NCBI GenBank assembly: GCA_963977625.1
Contig: CAXBPX010000004.1
Span: forward strand, 1-33,471
Source: ZLKRG08 sp963977625
Lineage (GTDB): Bacteria > Actinomycetota > Actinomycetes > Nanopelagicales > Nanopelagicaceae
Direction of reading: 5' to 3'
Length of the DNA stretch: 33,471 nucleotides
Below are positions 23,656 through 30,565 of the stretch, in pieces; positions within the stretch are counted from its first letter, which is position 1, and the number at the start of each line of letters is the position of its first letter. The notes beneath the pieces are model-generated. The model was not told where the DNA came from and did no database searches. It was given only the letters and a program-made list of their open reading frames with translations. A program made the translations under genes and the position numbers.

Positions 23656-24879
23656 ATGTTTCCAGCGCTAGTGATCAGCTTCTTGGCATTCCTGCTGAGA
23701 ATCTTCAATTTATCAAAGCCAAAAGGGTTGGTATTTGATGAAATTTACTATGTCGATGGCGCCCGTGATTATTTGAAATTTGGCGTAGAAGTTACTAAAG
23801 GTGCACCAGAATTCATCGTCCACCCTCCAGTAGGAAAATGGCTGATTGCCATCGGCATTAAATTATTTGGCAACCATGAATTTGGGTGGCGTATTGCAGT
23901 CGCAGTTGCTGGAACTTTAACTGTGTACTTAACCGCTCGTATTGCGCAACGCATTTTCCATGAAAACAAATGGGCCACACTGGCTGCGCTGCTAATGGCG
24001 CTAGATGGATTAAATTTAGTGATGTCGCGAACTGCGCTGTTGGATATCTTTTTAACACTCTTTGTATTGCTTGCGGTAAACGCATGGCTAAAGGGAAAAT
24101 ATTTAAACTTTGCCATTTATTTGGGTCTGGCGATGGGAAGTAAATGGAGTGCTATTTACTTTGTTGTAGTTTTTCTAATTTTAGAATTAATTGTAAATAG
24201 AAACTTGATCAGAGTTATTAAAGTTGGAATAACTTCTGGTGCCATTTATATTATTTCTTGGTTTGGTTGGTTCAATTCTTCATTGGGTTGGGACCGCGAC
24301 TCAAAATCTAATCCACTGAGTTCCTTAATTTATTATCATAAAGAAATGTTAGGTTTTCACACTGGACTAACTGAGAAACATTCTTACCAAGCAAATCCAT
24401 GGAGTTGGTTAGTGATGGGACGTCCAACTTCATTTTTCTATGAATCACCAAAAGGTTGCGGCACCAAAAATTGTGCACAAGAAGTTCTGGCAATCGGCAC
24501 ACCAATACTTTGGTGGCTTGGTGCAATCGCAATCGTATTTTTAATTGGTGTTAATCTTCATAATTTAGCGATGCGAGAATTTGATTTGGCATCTTTAATT
24601 CCATTTTTAGGAATCTTAGCTGGATATCTGCCTTGGTTCTTCTTTCAAAAAAGAACCGTATTTACCTTTTATGCCGTGGTTTTTGCACCATTTCTAATTC
24701 TGGCAATAGTGCTGTTAGCAAAATTAGCTTATGAATATGATGAAAAATTGAAATATGTAATCACAATTGTGGTGATAGCAATTGCGCTGAATTTCCTGTA
24801 TTTCTACCCAGTTTTTACAGGAGCAATCACTACATATGATGCTTGGTATGCACGTATGTGGTGGAGTTCTTGGATTTAA
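23656..24879 (+). CDS. pmt: Protein O-mannosyltransferase (GT39)
   Basis: This 407-residue polytopic protein transfers mannose from polyprenyl-phosphate mannose to Ser/Thr of secreted proteins. GLVFDEIYYVDGARDY (about 24-39) carries the Asp-Glu pair (D28, E29) needed for catalysis in the family. HPPVGKW, ALDGLNLVMSRTALLDIFLTLF and KWSAIYF are further PMT signatures, with about nine TM helices. It is about 100 residues shorter than the mycobacterial enzyme (Rv1002c, about 520), though both ends look complete. A GTG at 23626 would add ten residues but overlap rsmI. Its stop overlaps the stop of the convergent sepX gene in a TTAA. Confidence 0.9.
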   Translation: MFPALVISFLAFLLRIFNLSKPKGLVFDEIYYVDGARDYLKFGVEVTKGAPEFIVHPPVGKWLIAIGIKLFGNHEFGWRIAVAVAGTLTVYLTARIAQRIFHENKWATLAALLMALDGLNLVMSRTALLDIFLTLFVLLAVNAWLKGKYLNFAIYLGLAMGSKWSAIYFVVVFLILELIVNRNLIRVIKVGITSGAIYIISWFGWFNSSLGWDRDSKSNPLSSLIYYHKEMLGFHTGLTEKHSYQANPWSWLVMGRPTSFFYESPKGCGTKNCAQEVLAIGTPILWWLGAIAIVFLIGVNLHNLAMREFDLASLIPFLGILAGYLPWFFFQKRTVFTFYAVVFAPFLILAIVLLAKLAYEYDEKLKYVITIVVIAIALNFLYFYPVFTGAITTYDAWYARMWWSSWI

Positions 24880-25646
24880 CTATTAACAGCGCGATCGCGT
24901 TTTTGTGCCGCTTCGTCAGCTAGTTGTTGATCAAATACTTCATCCGCACTAGGCGCTGCAGCTGCGAGCGCTTCCCTTGCAAGTTTCTCCTGCTCCTCGC
25001 TCCATTGACCTGGCGTAGTTAAATCAATAACCCGTCTTGGGGTTACTGCTTTAGGCGCATTTACATAAGTAGGTGCAGGTATTGAATTCGGCGTCCAAGT
25101 ATTTCTGGTGGCAGCGCTTCCTTGAGGCAGCAAAACAATTCCCGTGATTTCACGTTCTGCTAATGGCACCCACAGTTCAGAATCTGACTTTGGAGCAACA
25201 ACTTCAGAGAGATTTACATGGGAAACACCTTGGGTGCTTCGTTGTAAACCTTCGATACGGCGTCGTTGAACTCGATCGCGGTTGATAGTTCGGCGAGTAT
25301 GCGCAAGATAGACAATAAATCCAGAGACCGGAATTCCAATTGCTAACCAACTTAATAAGTTCATGACTGCACCAACACTTGTCGCAATAAGAGTAGATAA
25401 AATTAAAATGAAAATAATCCGACGGCGCAAAAGAGCTTGGGATTTTTTAAATGGAGCATCGAGATCTGTATGTATGGCCTTAGCAGACATTGAATCTGAT
25501 TGGGATTCTCCGGCTACAACTCGAAGCGCGCTCTTGTAACGTTCTACAGATTTTCCCGAAAATTCATCATGTGTATGAATCCATCGGGGCAAAAAGTAAG
25601 CGACCCACATACCGATGATCGCCAAGTAAATAATTGCTGAGGCCAT
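24876..25646 (-). CDS. sepX: SepX/GlpR-like divisome membrane protein
   Basis: This 256-residue protein has TM1 at about 3-20 (ASAIIYLAIIGMWVAYFLP, then RWIHTHDEFS), a hairpin of two TM helices at 75-92 and 94-115, and a long polar tail. The tail holds TWTPNSIPAPTYVNAPKA (183-200), which resembles the W-P-P-TY segment of the actinobacterial SepX/GlpR family. In Corynebacterium GlpR is the membrane receptor of the gephyrin-like FtsZ partner Glp; in Streptomyces SepX stabilises septa. Order and strand here (glp - rimJ - this gene) match that locus. I chose the ATG at 25646; a TTG at 25655 is in frame. The glpR name is unrelated to the glycerol repressor. Confidence 0.8.
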   Translation of the reverse strand: MASAIIYLAIIGMWVAYFLPRWIHTHDEFSGKSVERYKSALRVVAGESQSDSMSAKAIHTDLDAPFKKSQALLRRRIIFILILSTLIATSVGAVMNLLSWLAIGIPVSGFIVYLAHTRRTINRDRVQRRRIEGLQRSTQGVSHVNLSEVVAPKSDSELWVPLAEREITGIVLLPQGSAATRNTWTPNSIPAPTYVNAPKAVTPRRVIDLTTPGQWSEEQEKLAREALAAAAPSADEVFDQQLADEAAQKRDRAVNS

Positions 25647-25655
25647 GATGGCCAA

Positions 25656-25661
25656 AGATTA
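25656..25661 (-). promoter_or_regulatory. Possible -10 box of sepX
   Basis: TAATCT on the minus strand lies nine bases before the ATG at 25646, giving an expected leader of only about three bases. No Shine-Dalgarno is seen. sepX may thus have its own promoter within the glp-rimJ-sepX run. Confidence 0.4.
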
Positions 25662-25695
25662 GTGTTTCAAATGTCCGTTTTCGGGTATTTACACT

Positions 25696-26253
25696 CTATT
25701 TGATTGCGATATTTTCGCGAACAAAGCAGTGATGGTCACGCCAACCCCCGGCGATATGTAAATATCTTGGACGCAATCCTTCATAAAGATAACCACATTT
25801 TTCTGCTACTCGGATTGATGGCGAATTTTCTGGGCGAATATTTATCTCAATTCGATGAAGTTCCAGCTCATTAAATGCAAAATCTGTCACCATATTGACT
25901 GCTTCAGTCATATAGCCGCGATTGGCATATTCGCGATCGATCCAATATCCAATATGGGCTCCCCGAAGCGCTCCGTAAATTACGCCACCTAAATTTATTT
26001 GCCCAATCAAATTTGGTCCTATAAATATTCCAAATGAGAAAGACCGTCCAGCCCTGGTCTCTTTTGCGAAAGCGCGGACCATTTTGCGAAACGAAAGTGG
26101 TGCTTTTAATTGGTCATTTTTCGAAGTCTTCGGAACTGTGGCTTCCCATTCATCAAGCCAATCCTTATTTAAAGCTCTAACGCGGCGCCATTGTTTAGCA
26201 TCTGAGGCTAAGAATGGTCTTAATAAAATTTCACCGTTAGTTAACTCAATCAT
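25696..26253 (-). CDS. rimJ: RimJ/RimL-type GNAT N-acetyltransferase
   Basis: This 185-residue GNAT protein begins MIELTNGEILLRPFLASDA. GQINLGGVIYGALRGAHIGYWIDREYANRGYMTEAV (about 88-123) forms the core strands and the acetyl-CoA pyrophosphate loop (ANRGYMTEA), followed by ELHRIEINIRPENSPSIRVAEKCGY, characteristic of RimJ/RimL. E. coli members acetylate ribosomal protein N-termini; the substrate here is unknown. It sits 17 bases after glp and before sepX, a conserved actinobacterial order, so a link to division proteins is possible but unproven. Confidence 0.88.
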   Translation of the reverse strand: MIELTNGEILLRPFLASDAKQWRRVRALNKDWLDEWEATVPKTSKNDQLKAPLSFRKMVRAFAKETRAGRSFSFGIFIGPNLIGQINLGGVIYGALRGAHIGYWIDREYANRGYMTEAVNMVTDFAFNELELHRIEINIRPENSPSIRVAEKCGYLYEGLRPRYLHIAGGWRDHHCFVRENIAIK

Positions 26254-26270
26254 CTGCTATCCATTTAAAA

Positions 26271-27176
26271 CTATTTAATTCGAGGCAAAATAACGGCAGT
26301 GACACTATCGCCAGCTTTCATAGAATCACCTGTATTTACGGACACTAAAGAATTAGCAGCCGCTAAACTCACAAAATCCTCTTGTTCATTAAAAATTGCA
26401 ACCGATGAATTATCGTCACTTAAATTTGAAAGCAAGTAACTGCGACCATTGACAGTTCCTTTGTAATCTTTTTCTAATTTAGCTTTAACTGATGGGCAGA
26501 AAACTTCTTTTGCGCCAATCATGGTACGAATCATTGGTCTGACAAATAATTGCATGGCAACATATGCATTAATTGGGTCACCTGGCAAAGTAACTACAGG
26601 AGTTTTATCAGGACCGATTGACCCATAATTGAAGTGACCGAAATTTTCTAGCTCTAGATCTACTACTTTTACCTCACCTAATTGGCTTAAGGCTTTAGTG
26701 ATTAATTCAAATGAATCGTCTTTACGTTCGCCACTTACAACAATTAAATCAGCTCTAACTAATTGATCTTCCACAATATCTTTTAATTGTTCTTCATTAT
26801 CTGGAATTGAATGAACCCGAAATGCGACTCCACCAATCTCTCTAACTATTGTGGTTAATTGCCAAGAATTAGTTTCATACTCCTCATTACCGCTTAACGA
26901 ATTTCCCGGTTCGATCAAGTCTGGACCAGCGGAGATGATTACCACTCTTGGGTGCGGCCTGGTTGGTAAATGTCCTTTGCCAATTGAAGCTGCCAATCCA
27001 ATTGTGGTTGATCTAATCGGAGCACCACCTTTGAGCACAAGTCGCTCGCCAGCAAAAATATCTTCCGCCAAAGTCGCGCCATGTGCATCAAGCAAAGGTA
27101 AATCAAGTGGTGCGAGCGGTTGCACAATCGAAAGTAGCGCGGTTAAGAACTCATCTACGCGCATTCGCTCTAACAT
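26271..27176 (-). CDS. glp: Glp: compact MoeA/gephyrin-like protein
   Basis: This 301-residue protein is about 100 residues shorter than MoeA/Glp. The N-terminal helix and LPLLDAHGATLAEDI (26-40) run straight into a segment matching the linker before the MogA-like domain, so the intervening part with the MDGYA motif is absent. The MogA-like domain follows: PRVVIISAGPDLIEPG (76-91), ETNSWQL (101-107), DLIVVSGERKDD (143-154, where MoeA has SGGVS-D) and TLPGDPINA (196-204, PGDP for PGNP). A C-terminal beta domain ends it. The losses argue against molybdenum insertion. Context (rimJ, sepX) points to the FtsZ-binding Glp described in Corynebacterium. The ATG at 27176 lies six bases after TAGGAT; an ATG at 27164 is also possible. 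Confidence 0.8.
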   Translation of the reverse strand: MLERMRVDEFLTALLSIVQPLAPLDLPLLDAHGATLAEDIFAGERLVLKGGAPIRSTTIGLAASIGKGHLPTRPHPRVVIISAGPDLIEPGNSLSGNEEYETNSWQLTTIVREIGGVAFRVHSIPDNEEQLKDIVEDQLVRADLIVVSGERKDDSFELITKALSQLGEVKVVDLELENFGHFNYGSIGPDKTPVVTLPGDPINAYVAMQLFVRPMIRTMIGAKEVFCPSVKAKLEKDYKGTVNGRSYLLSNLSDDNSSVAIFNEQEDFVSLAAANSLVSVNTGDSMKAGDSVTAVILPRIK

Positions 27177-27182
27177 ATTCCC

Positions 27183-27188
27183 ATCCTA
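27183..27188 (-). promoter_or_regulatory. -10 box of glp (probably leaderless)
   Basis: TAGGAT, then GGGAAT, then the ATG at 27176 on the minus strand. The AGGA inside it could also act as a ribosome site, so the leaderless reading is not certain. Confidence 0.45.
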
Positions 27189-27195
27189 AATGATT

Positions 27196-27224
27196 ATTCA
27201 CTCTTTTTTAGTGAACTAGTGAAT
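27196..27224. promoter_or_regulatory. AGTGAA/TTCACT repeats in the glp / 5-FCL divergent region
   Basis: ATTCACT (27196-27202) faces AGTGAA (27210-27215) and AGTGAAT (27218-27224). Together they form alternative small inverted repeats around a T-rich loop. The site lies between two divergent genes and could be an operator or a fortuitous hairpin. Confidence 0.3.
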
Positions 27225-27261
27225 TAACACATCTGGGGTCTAAGAGAAAGGTGCGCCTGTC

Positions 27262-27777
27262 ATGAGTGATAAAAGTAAACTTCGTGCCGAATTTCGCGCG
27301 CTAAGAAATCAGGTTCCAGGTCATGATGATTATTTATATTTACTTGAAGTACCCGAAATTCAAAATGCAAAAGTAATCACTAGTTACTATCCACTGCCAG
27401 GTGAACCAAATTTAATTTCTCTTAATGATGCTCTTATCAACGCAGGGAAAATTGTGCTGCTGCCTCGAATCGTCAATCGCAAAATGGAATTTGCCAAATA
27501 TGAAGGCGATTTGATTAAGAATGGAAAATTTCATGAACCTAAAGGTCATATTTTTATCGGAGAGATCCAAGTTTGTTTAACACCTGCCACTGCTGTAGAT
27601 AAAAATGGGGTTCGACTGGGACAAGGAGGCGGATATTACGATCAATTTTTGACTAATACTTCTGCATTTAGAATTGGAATCATTCATGATCGCGAATTTG
27701 TAAAAAAACTTCCGCATGAATGGTTTGATCAAAAAGTCGAAGCAGTTGCAACCGAAACAGGATTTAAGCGGCTTTAA
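27262..27777 (+). CDS. 5-formyltetrahydrofolate cyclo-ligase
   Basis: This 171-residue protein fits the enzyme that converts 5-formyl-THF with ATP to 5,10-methenyl-THF. RAEFRALRN near the N-terminus, YYPLPGEPNL (about 44-53) and the C-terminal signature RLGQGGGYYDQFL (about 118-130) identify it. It is somewhat short for the family (about 180-200). AAAGG lies about ten bases before the ATG. In actinobacteria it commonly stands beside galU and the glp locus; here galU is not in the window. It ends one base before the stop of the convergent CopD-CtaG gene. Confidence 0.9.
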   Translation: MSDKSKLRAEFRALRNQVPGHDDYLYLLEVPEIQNAKVITSYYPLPGEPNLISLNDALINAGKIVLLPRIVNRKMEFAKYEGDLIKNGKFHEPKGHIFIGEIQVCLTPATAVDKNGVRLGQGGGYYDQFLTNTSAFRIGIIHDREFVKKLPHEWFDQKVEAVATETGFKRL

Positions 27778-29604
27778 CTATTCTGATGAGTTCTGATCCT
27801 TGCGCGCCAAATCTGCTAAATATTGATTGTATTTTGCTAAATCATCATTTTCACCCATCGCACTTGCTCTAGCAGCTTTGCGGTCGATTCGTTGGGTCTC
27901 TCTTCTATCTTCGCGCATCCATTGAATAAAAGCTGCTGTCAAAGCAATTAGTATCGGGAATTCACCCATTGCCCATCCAATTGATCCACCAAGATATTGG
28001 TTTTCCAATAAATTCAAATTCATTGGATTTCCAATTGAAGTGTAATAACCACCGTCTAAAACTGTAGTTGCTGACATCAGCGCAATGGAAAAGAAAGCAT
28101 GAATACTCATCGCGGCAAGCAAAATCACAAGTCGCACCACATTTGGTGGGCGATTTGGATTTGGATCTACGCCTACGATTACATGGAAAAAGAGCACACC
28201 TGCTAATAAGAAATGCAAATTCATAAACTGGTGCCCTAAGTGACTGCCCATTAAGGTGCCAAAAAGTCCTGTGAAGTAAAGAATAAATAACGAGCCGTCA
28301 AAAATTAACAGCGCGGCCACAGGATTTGTAATTAATTTTGCATATCTAGAATGCAAGAATCTTATTAATATATTTCTTGGTCCTTCTTCTTGCGAATCTC
28401 TTCCTAACGGTAGTGTTCTTAGCGCTAAAGTTATGGGAGCACCCAACACAATAAAAATAGGCGCAATCATTCCTAAAATCATGTGTTCAATCATGTGATA
28501 GGAGAAACCAAAGTGTGCATAAACTCCAATCGCGCCATTGATTGCATAATTAATCACCAAGATGCCAGCAAAGAATGAGAATGTTCGGCCTATTGGCCAC
28601 CTATCACCACGCTTGCTCATTATGCGAATACCCTTTAAATAAAGGAAAGCTGCCAAAATTAGAAAGGCCAGAGTTAAGGCATCTGGTTGATACTCAAAGA
28701 TTAATTTTTGTAAAGTTGGAGTTCCTGGATAGCGCAACCCAACCAAAGATTCAATTGAATCAACAATGCCGGGTTTGGTAGGAGGCTTACTCTGGCTGAG
28801 TAAAGTTCCAATGAGCAAAGTTAAAACCATTACTGCGCCTTCAACTGTTATTAATTTGTTGATATTTCCCGCTATTTTTCGACGTGCAATCGCGGCAAGC
28901 GCTAATAGCAATAAAGTAAGAAAAATCTTTTCTAAAATTAGAATCGCATAAGATCCTTGCCAGGCTCCTGCAAAATTCATTCGGATCCAGGCATTAATTG
29001 CACCACTGCTGACTACCGCAATTGCGGCCCAAAAGGCTAGTTGGCTAAATCTTTTTAGAGCTATTTGTTTATCTAGTTCTTTACTGAGCAAAATTGCTAG
29101 TAAGCCACCTACCCACATGGAAATTGCAATTACGTGAACAATTAAAGTTCCAATTGCCACCAAATGTGATCCACCCGCTGCTGAATGGCTTTGAAAAACC
29201 GGTGTCGCAAGTGAAATCAATGAAATTACAAGAATCAATGCAGAATAGGTAATTCGAATAACTTTAGTTACCAAAATTGCAACTATCAATGCGCCTAAAG
29301 TTTGAATTGCCAAAAATTTACCCAAACTTATTTGAGTTACAAATGAACGCAACATTGTGAAATCTAAAGCATCAAAAATTCCGACATCAAGTACCGATGC
29401 TAAAGTGGCCAGAATAAAAATTGCAGAACTACCTGCCCACACCCAAGCTGCTTTCGCAGTCTTATTTCTTAAATTTAAATGTTCATCCCTTATAAGGCCA
29501 TTTTGATTCGGGGCAAAAAACACAATTGCAATTAAGAAACCCACACTTAACGTGGCGCTAAGCAGGTATGCAAACTTGCTTAGAACTAAGAGCAGATCAA
29601 CCAA
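27778..29604 (-). CDS. CopD - CtaG fusion membrane protein
   Basis: This 608-residue polytopic protein has two halves. Residues 1 to about 290 form a CopD-like copper-import domain with eight or so helices. From about 310 the CtaG (Caa3_CtaG) domain follows with YHMIEHMILGMIAPIFIVLGAP near 367-388, SHLGHQFMNLHFLLAGVLFFH and MSIHAFFSIALM. The repeated histidines are suited to copper handling. CtaG-type proteins help copper delivery to cytochrome c oxidase. The fusion is common in actinobacteria. It begins at a TTG one base after the copC stop, so the two are translated together. The C-terminal 50 residues are polar and charged. Confidence 0.88.
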   Translation of the reverse strand: MVDLLLVLSKFAYLLSATLSVGFLIAIVFFAPNQNGLIRDEHLNLRNKTAKAAWVWAGSSAIFILATLASVLDVGIFDALDFTMLRSFVTQISLGKFLAIQTLGALIVAILVTKVIRITYSALILVISLISLATPVFQSHSAAGGSHLVAIGTLIVHVIAISMWVGGLLAILLSKELDKQIALKRFSQLAFWAAIAVVSSGAINAWIRMNFAGAWQGSYAILILEKIFLTLLLLALAAIARRKIAGNINKLITVEGAVMVLTLLIGTLLSQSKPPTKPGIVDSIESLVGLRYPGTPTLQKLIFEYQPDALTLAFLILAAFLYLKGIRIMSKRGDRWPIGRTFSFFAGILVINYAINGAIGVYAHFGFSYHMIEHMILGMIAPIFIVLGAPITLALRTLPLGRDSQEEGPRNILIRFLHSRYAKLITNPVAALLIFDGSLFILYFTGLFGTLMGSHLGHQFMNLHFLLAGVLFFHVIVGVDPNPNRPPNVVRLVILLAAMSIHAFFSIALMSATTVLDGGYYTSIGNPMNLNLLENQYLGGSIGWAMGEFPILIALTAAFIQWMREDRRETQRIDRKAARASAMGENDDLAKYNQYLADLARKDQNSSE

Positions 29605-29605
29605 T

Positions 29606-30124
29606 TTATCGCTCGTTATATAACTTACGACCGTATAAAACTAATCCAATTGCAACCACTATTGCGGCGACACCTACAAGTAGTACAAAGACTGTGGTAC
29701 CGAATGCGCTTTGATTTTGGACTTCAGCATCTTTAGTAGCAGTTGGTTTTGGTGTGGTTATTTGCTCGGGTGCATTAAAGGTAAAGGTATAAATACCTGT
29801 AAGTGGGACATCATTATCTGTAATTAATGAATACTGAACTTGGTAAATTCCTTTTTCGGTTAGTGCCAGCAGTCCAACCACTGCGTTATTTCCATCTACG
29901 GTTAAAGCTCCGTCATCAATCCGGGAGCCTTTAGGATCTAACACCGTAACTTCACTACCCATCGCCGCAAGTGGCGCTTCAGTTGTTAACGTCACCGAAT
30001 TAGGTGCTGTCGAAAGAATTGCACCACTAACAGGCGAAGTCCCGGTAAGTGAATTTGCATGTGCAGGAGAAATTGCCAACCACGAAAATAAAAGTGTTGC
30101 AAGTAACGCCCGACAGGTACGCAT
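29606..30124 (-). CDS. copC: CopC-domain copper protein, membrane-anchored
   Basis: This 172-residue protein starts MRTCRALLATLLFSWLAISPAHA, a signal peptide. The CopC beta-barrel spans about 22-117 (LTGTSPVSGAILSTAPNSV ... GIYTFTF), then a Thr/Pro linker and one TM helix (about 143-164) with a basic cytoplasmic end. The N-terminal ligand histidine, H22, is present, but where CopC has D-G-H-P this protein reads D-N-D-V-P (residues 103-107), so the second copper histidine is valine. GGGAGG stands before the ATG at 30124; an ATG four codons upstream is less likely. It is coupled to the CopD-CtaG gene. Confidence 0.88.
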   Translation of the reverse strand: MRTCRALLATLLFSWLAISPAHANSLTGTSPVSGAILSTAPNSVTLTTEAPLAAMGSEVTVLDPKGSRIDDGALTVDGNNAVVGLLALTEKGIYQVQYSLITDNDVPLTGIYTFTFNAPEQITTPKPTATKDAEVQNQSAFGTTVFVLLVGVAAIVVAIGLVLYGRKLYNER

Positions 30125-30163
30125 AAGACCTCCCAATTCGCGGTAATACTCTCACTTCTCTAC

Positions 30164-30185
30164 ACTTTACTTCTAGTAGCAAAGT
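30164..30185. promoter_or_regulatory. 22-bp imperfect palindrome between copC and fmdB genes
   Basis: The arms begin ACTTTACT and end AGCAAAGT around a central CTAG. Eighteen of the 22 positions agree with the reverse complement. It stands 40 bases upstream of copC and 48 upstream of the FmdB-type gene, where a repressor of either gene could bind. Confidence 0.45.
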
Positions 30186-30232
30186 AGCGTTTTTAATAAC
30201 TTTCCCTGGAATTTGTGAGTGAAGGAGTTGGA

Positions 30233-30424
30233 ATGCCAACATACCAATACGAGTGCACCTCGTGTGGGCATCAATTTGAGCAGTTTCAGTCTTTCTCTGA
30301 CGAACCAGTAAAGCATTGCCCAACCTGCAATGCAGAAGTTAAGAAAATTTACGCAAATGTTGGGGTGGTTTTTAAAGGTTCTGGTTTCTATAAAACAGAT
30401 TCAGCGCCAAAAAAATCTGATTAA
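30233..30424 (+). CDS. FmdB-type zinc ribbon protein
   Basis: This 63-residue protein begins MPTYQYECTSCGHQFEQFQS, with a second CPTC pair at about 30-33, giving a four-cysteine zinc ribbon of the FmdB/CxxC_CxxC_SSSS family. It was first linked to formamidase regulation but is generally of unknown role. The ATG at 30233 follows GAAGGAG at good distance, so I reject the longer frame from the upstream GTG at 30215. The C-terminus is short (KTDSAPKKSD), lacking the Ser-rich tail of some members. Its stop overlaps the stop of the next small gene in a TTAA. Confidence 0.9.
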   Translation: MPTYQYECTSCGHQFEQFQSFSDEPVKHCPTCNAEVKKIYANVGVVFKGSGFYKTDSAPKKSD

Positions 30425-30534
30425 CCATGATGTGGCGGAACGTCACGCTTAATTTCCGCGTCACGTTTTGCTTGCTCTAAAGCTTCATCTGGATCGATTT
30501 CATCAGATGTAACTTCAGGCCAAAGGTTACTCAT
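30421..30534 (-). CDS. Small acidic/charged protein, 37 residues, unknown
   Basis: MSNLWPEVTSDEIDPDEALEQ opens a 37-residue, highly charged product ending DVPPHHG. A perfect TATAAT lies six bases before the ATG, which supports real, leaderless expression. The stop interlocks with that of the fmdB gene in TTAA, and the start is 31 bases from mmpL, so the gene exactly fills the gap. I do not recognise the family. The frame stays open upstream for 24 codons, but that part reads into mmpL. No cysteines, TM helix or signal peptide. Confidence 0.55.
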   Translation of the reverse strand: MSNLWPEVTSDEIDPDEALEQAKRDAEIKRDVPPHHG

Positions 30535-30540
30535 ACGCAA

Positions 30541-30546
30541 ATTATA
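30541..30546 (-). promoter_or_regulatory. Consensus -10 box of the 37-residue ORF
   Basis: TATAAT on the minus strand, six bases ahead of the ATG at 30534. It is the only perfect consensus -10 found at a gene start in the window. It lies back to back with the mmpL ribosome site. Confidence 0.55.
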
Positions 30547-30565
30547 GGACAGCATTAGGAGAAGA

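Noticed and set aside
26271..27176. Molybdopterin molybdotransferase MoeA
   Set aside because: The MDGYA-bearing segment and SGGVS motif are missing and no molybdenum cofactor gene is nearby; the rimJ-sepX context supports Glp.
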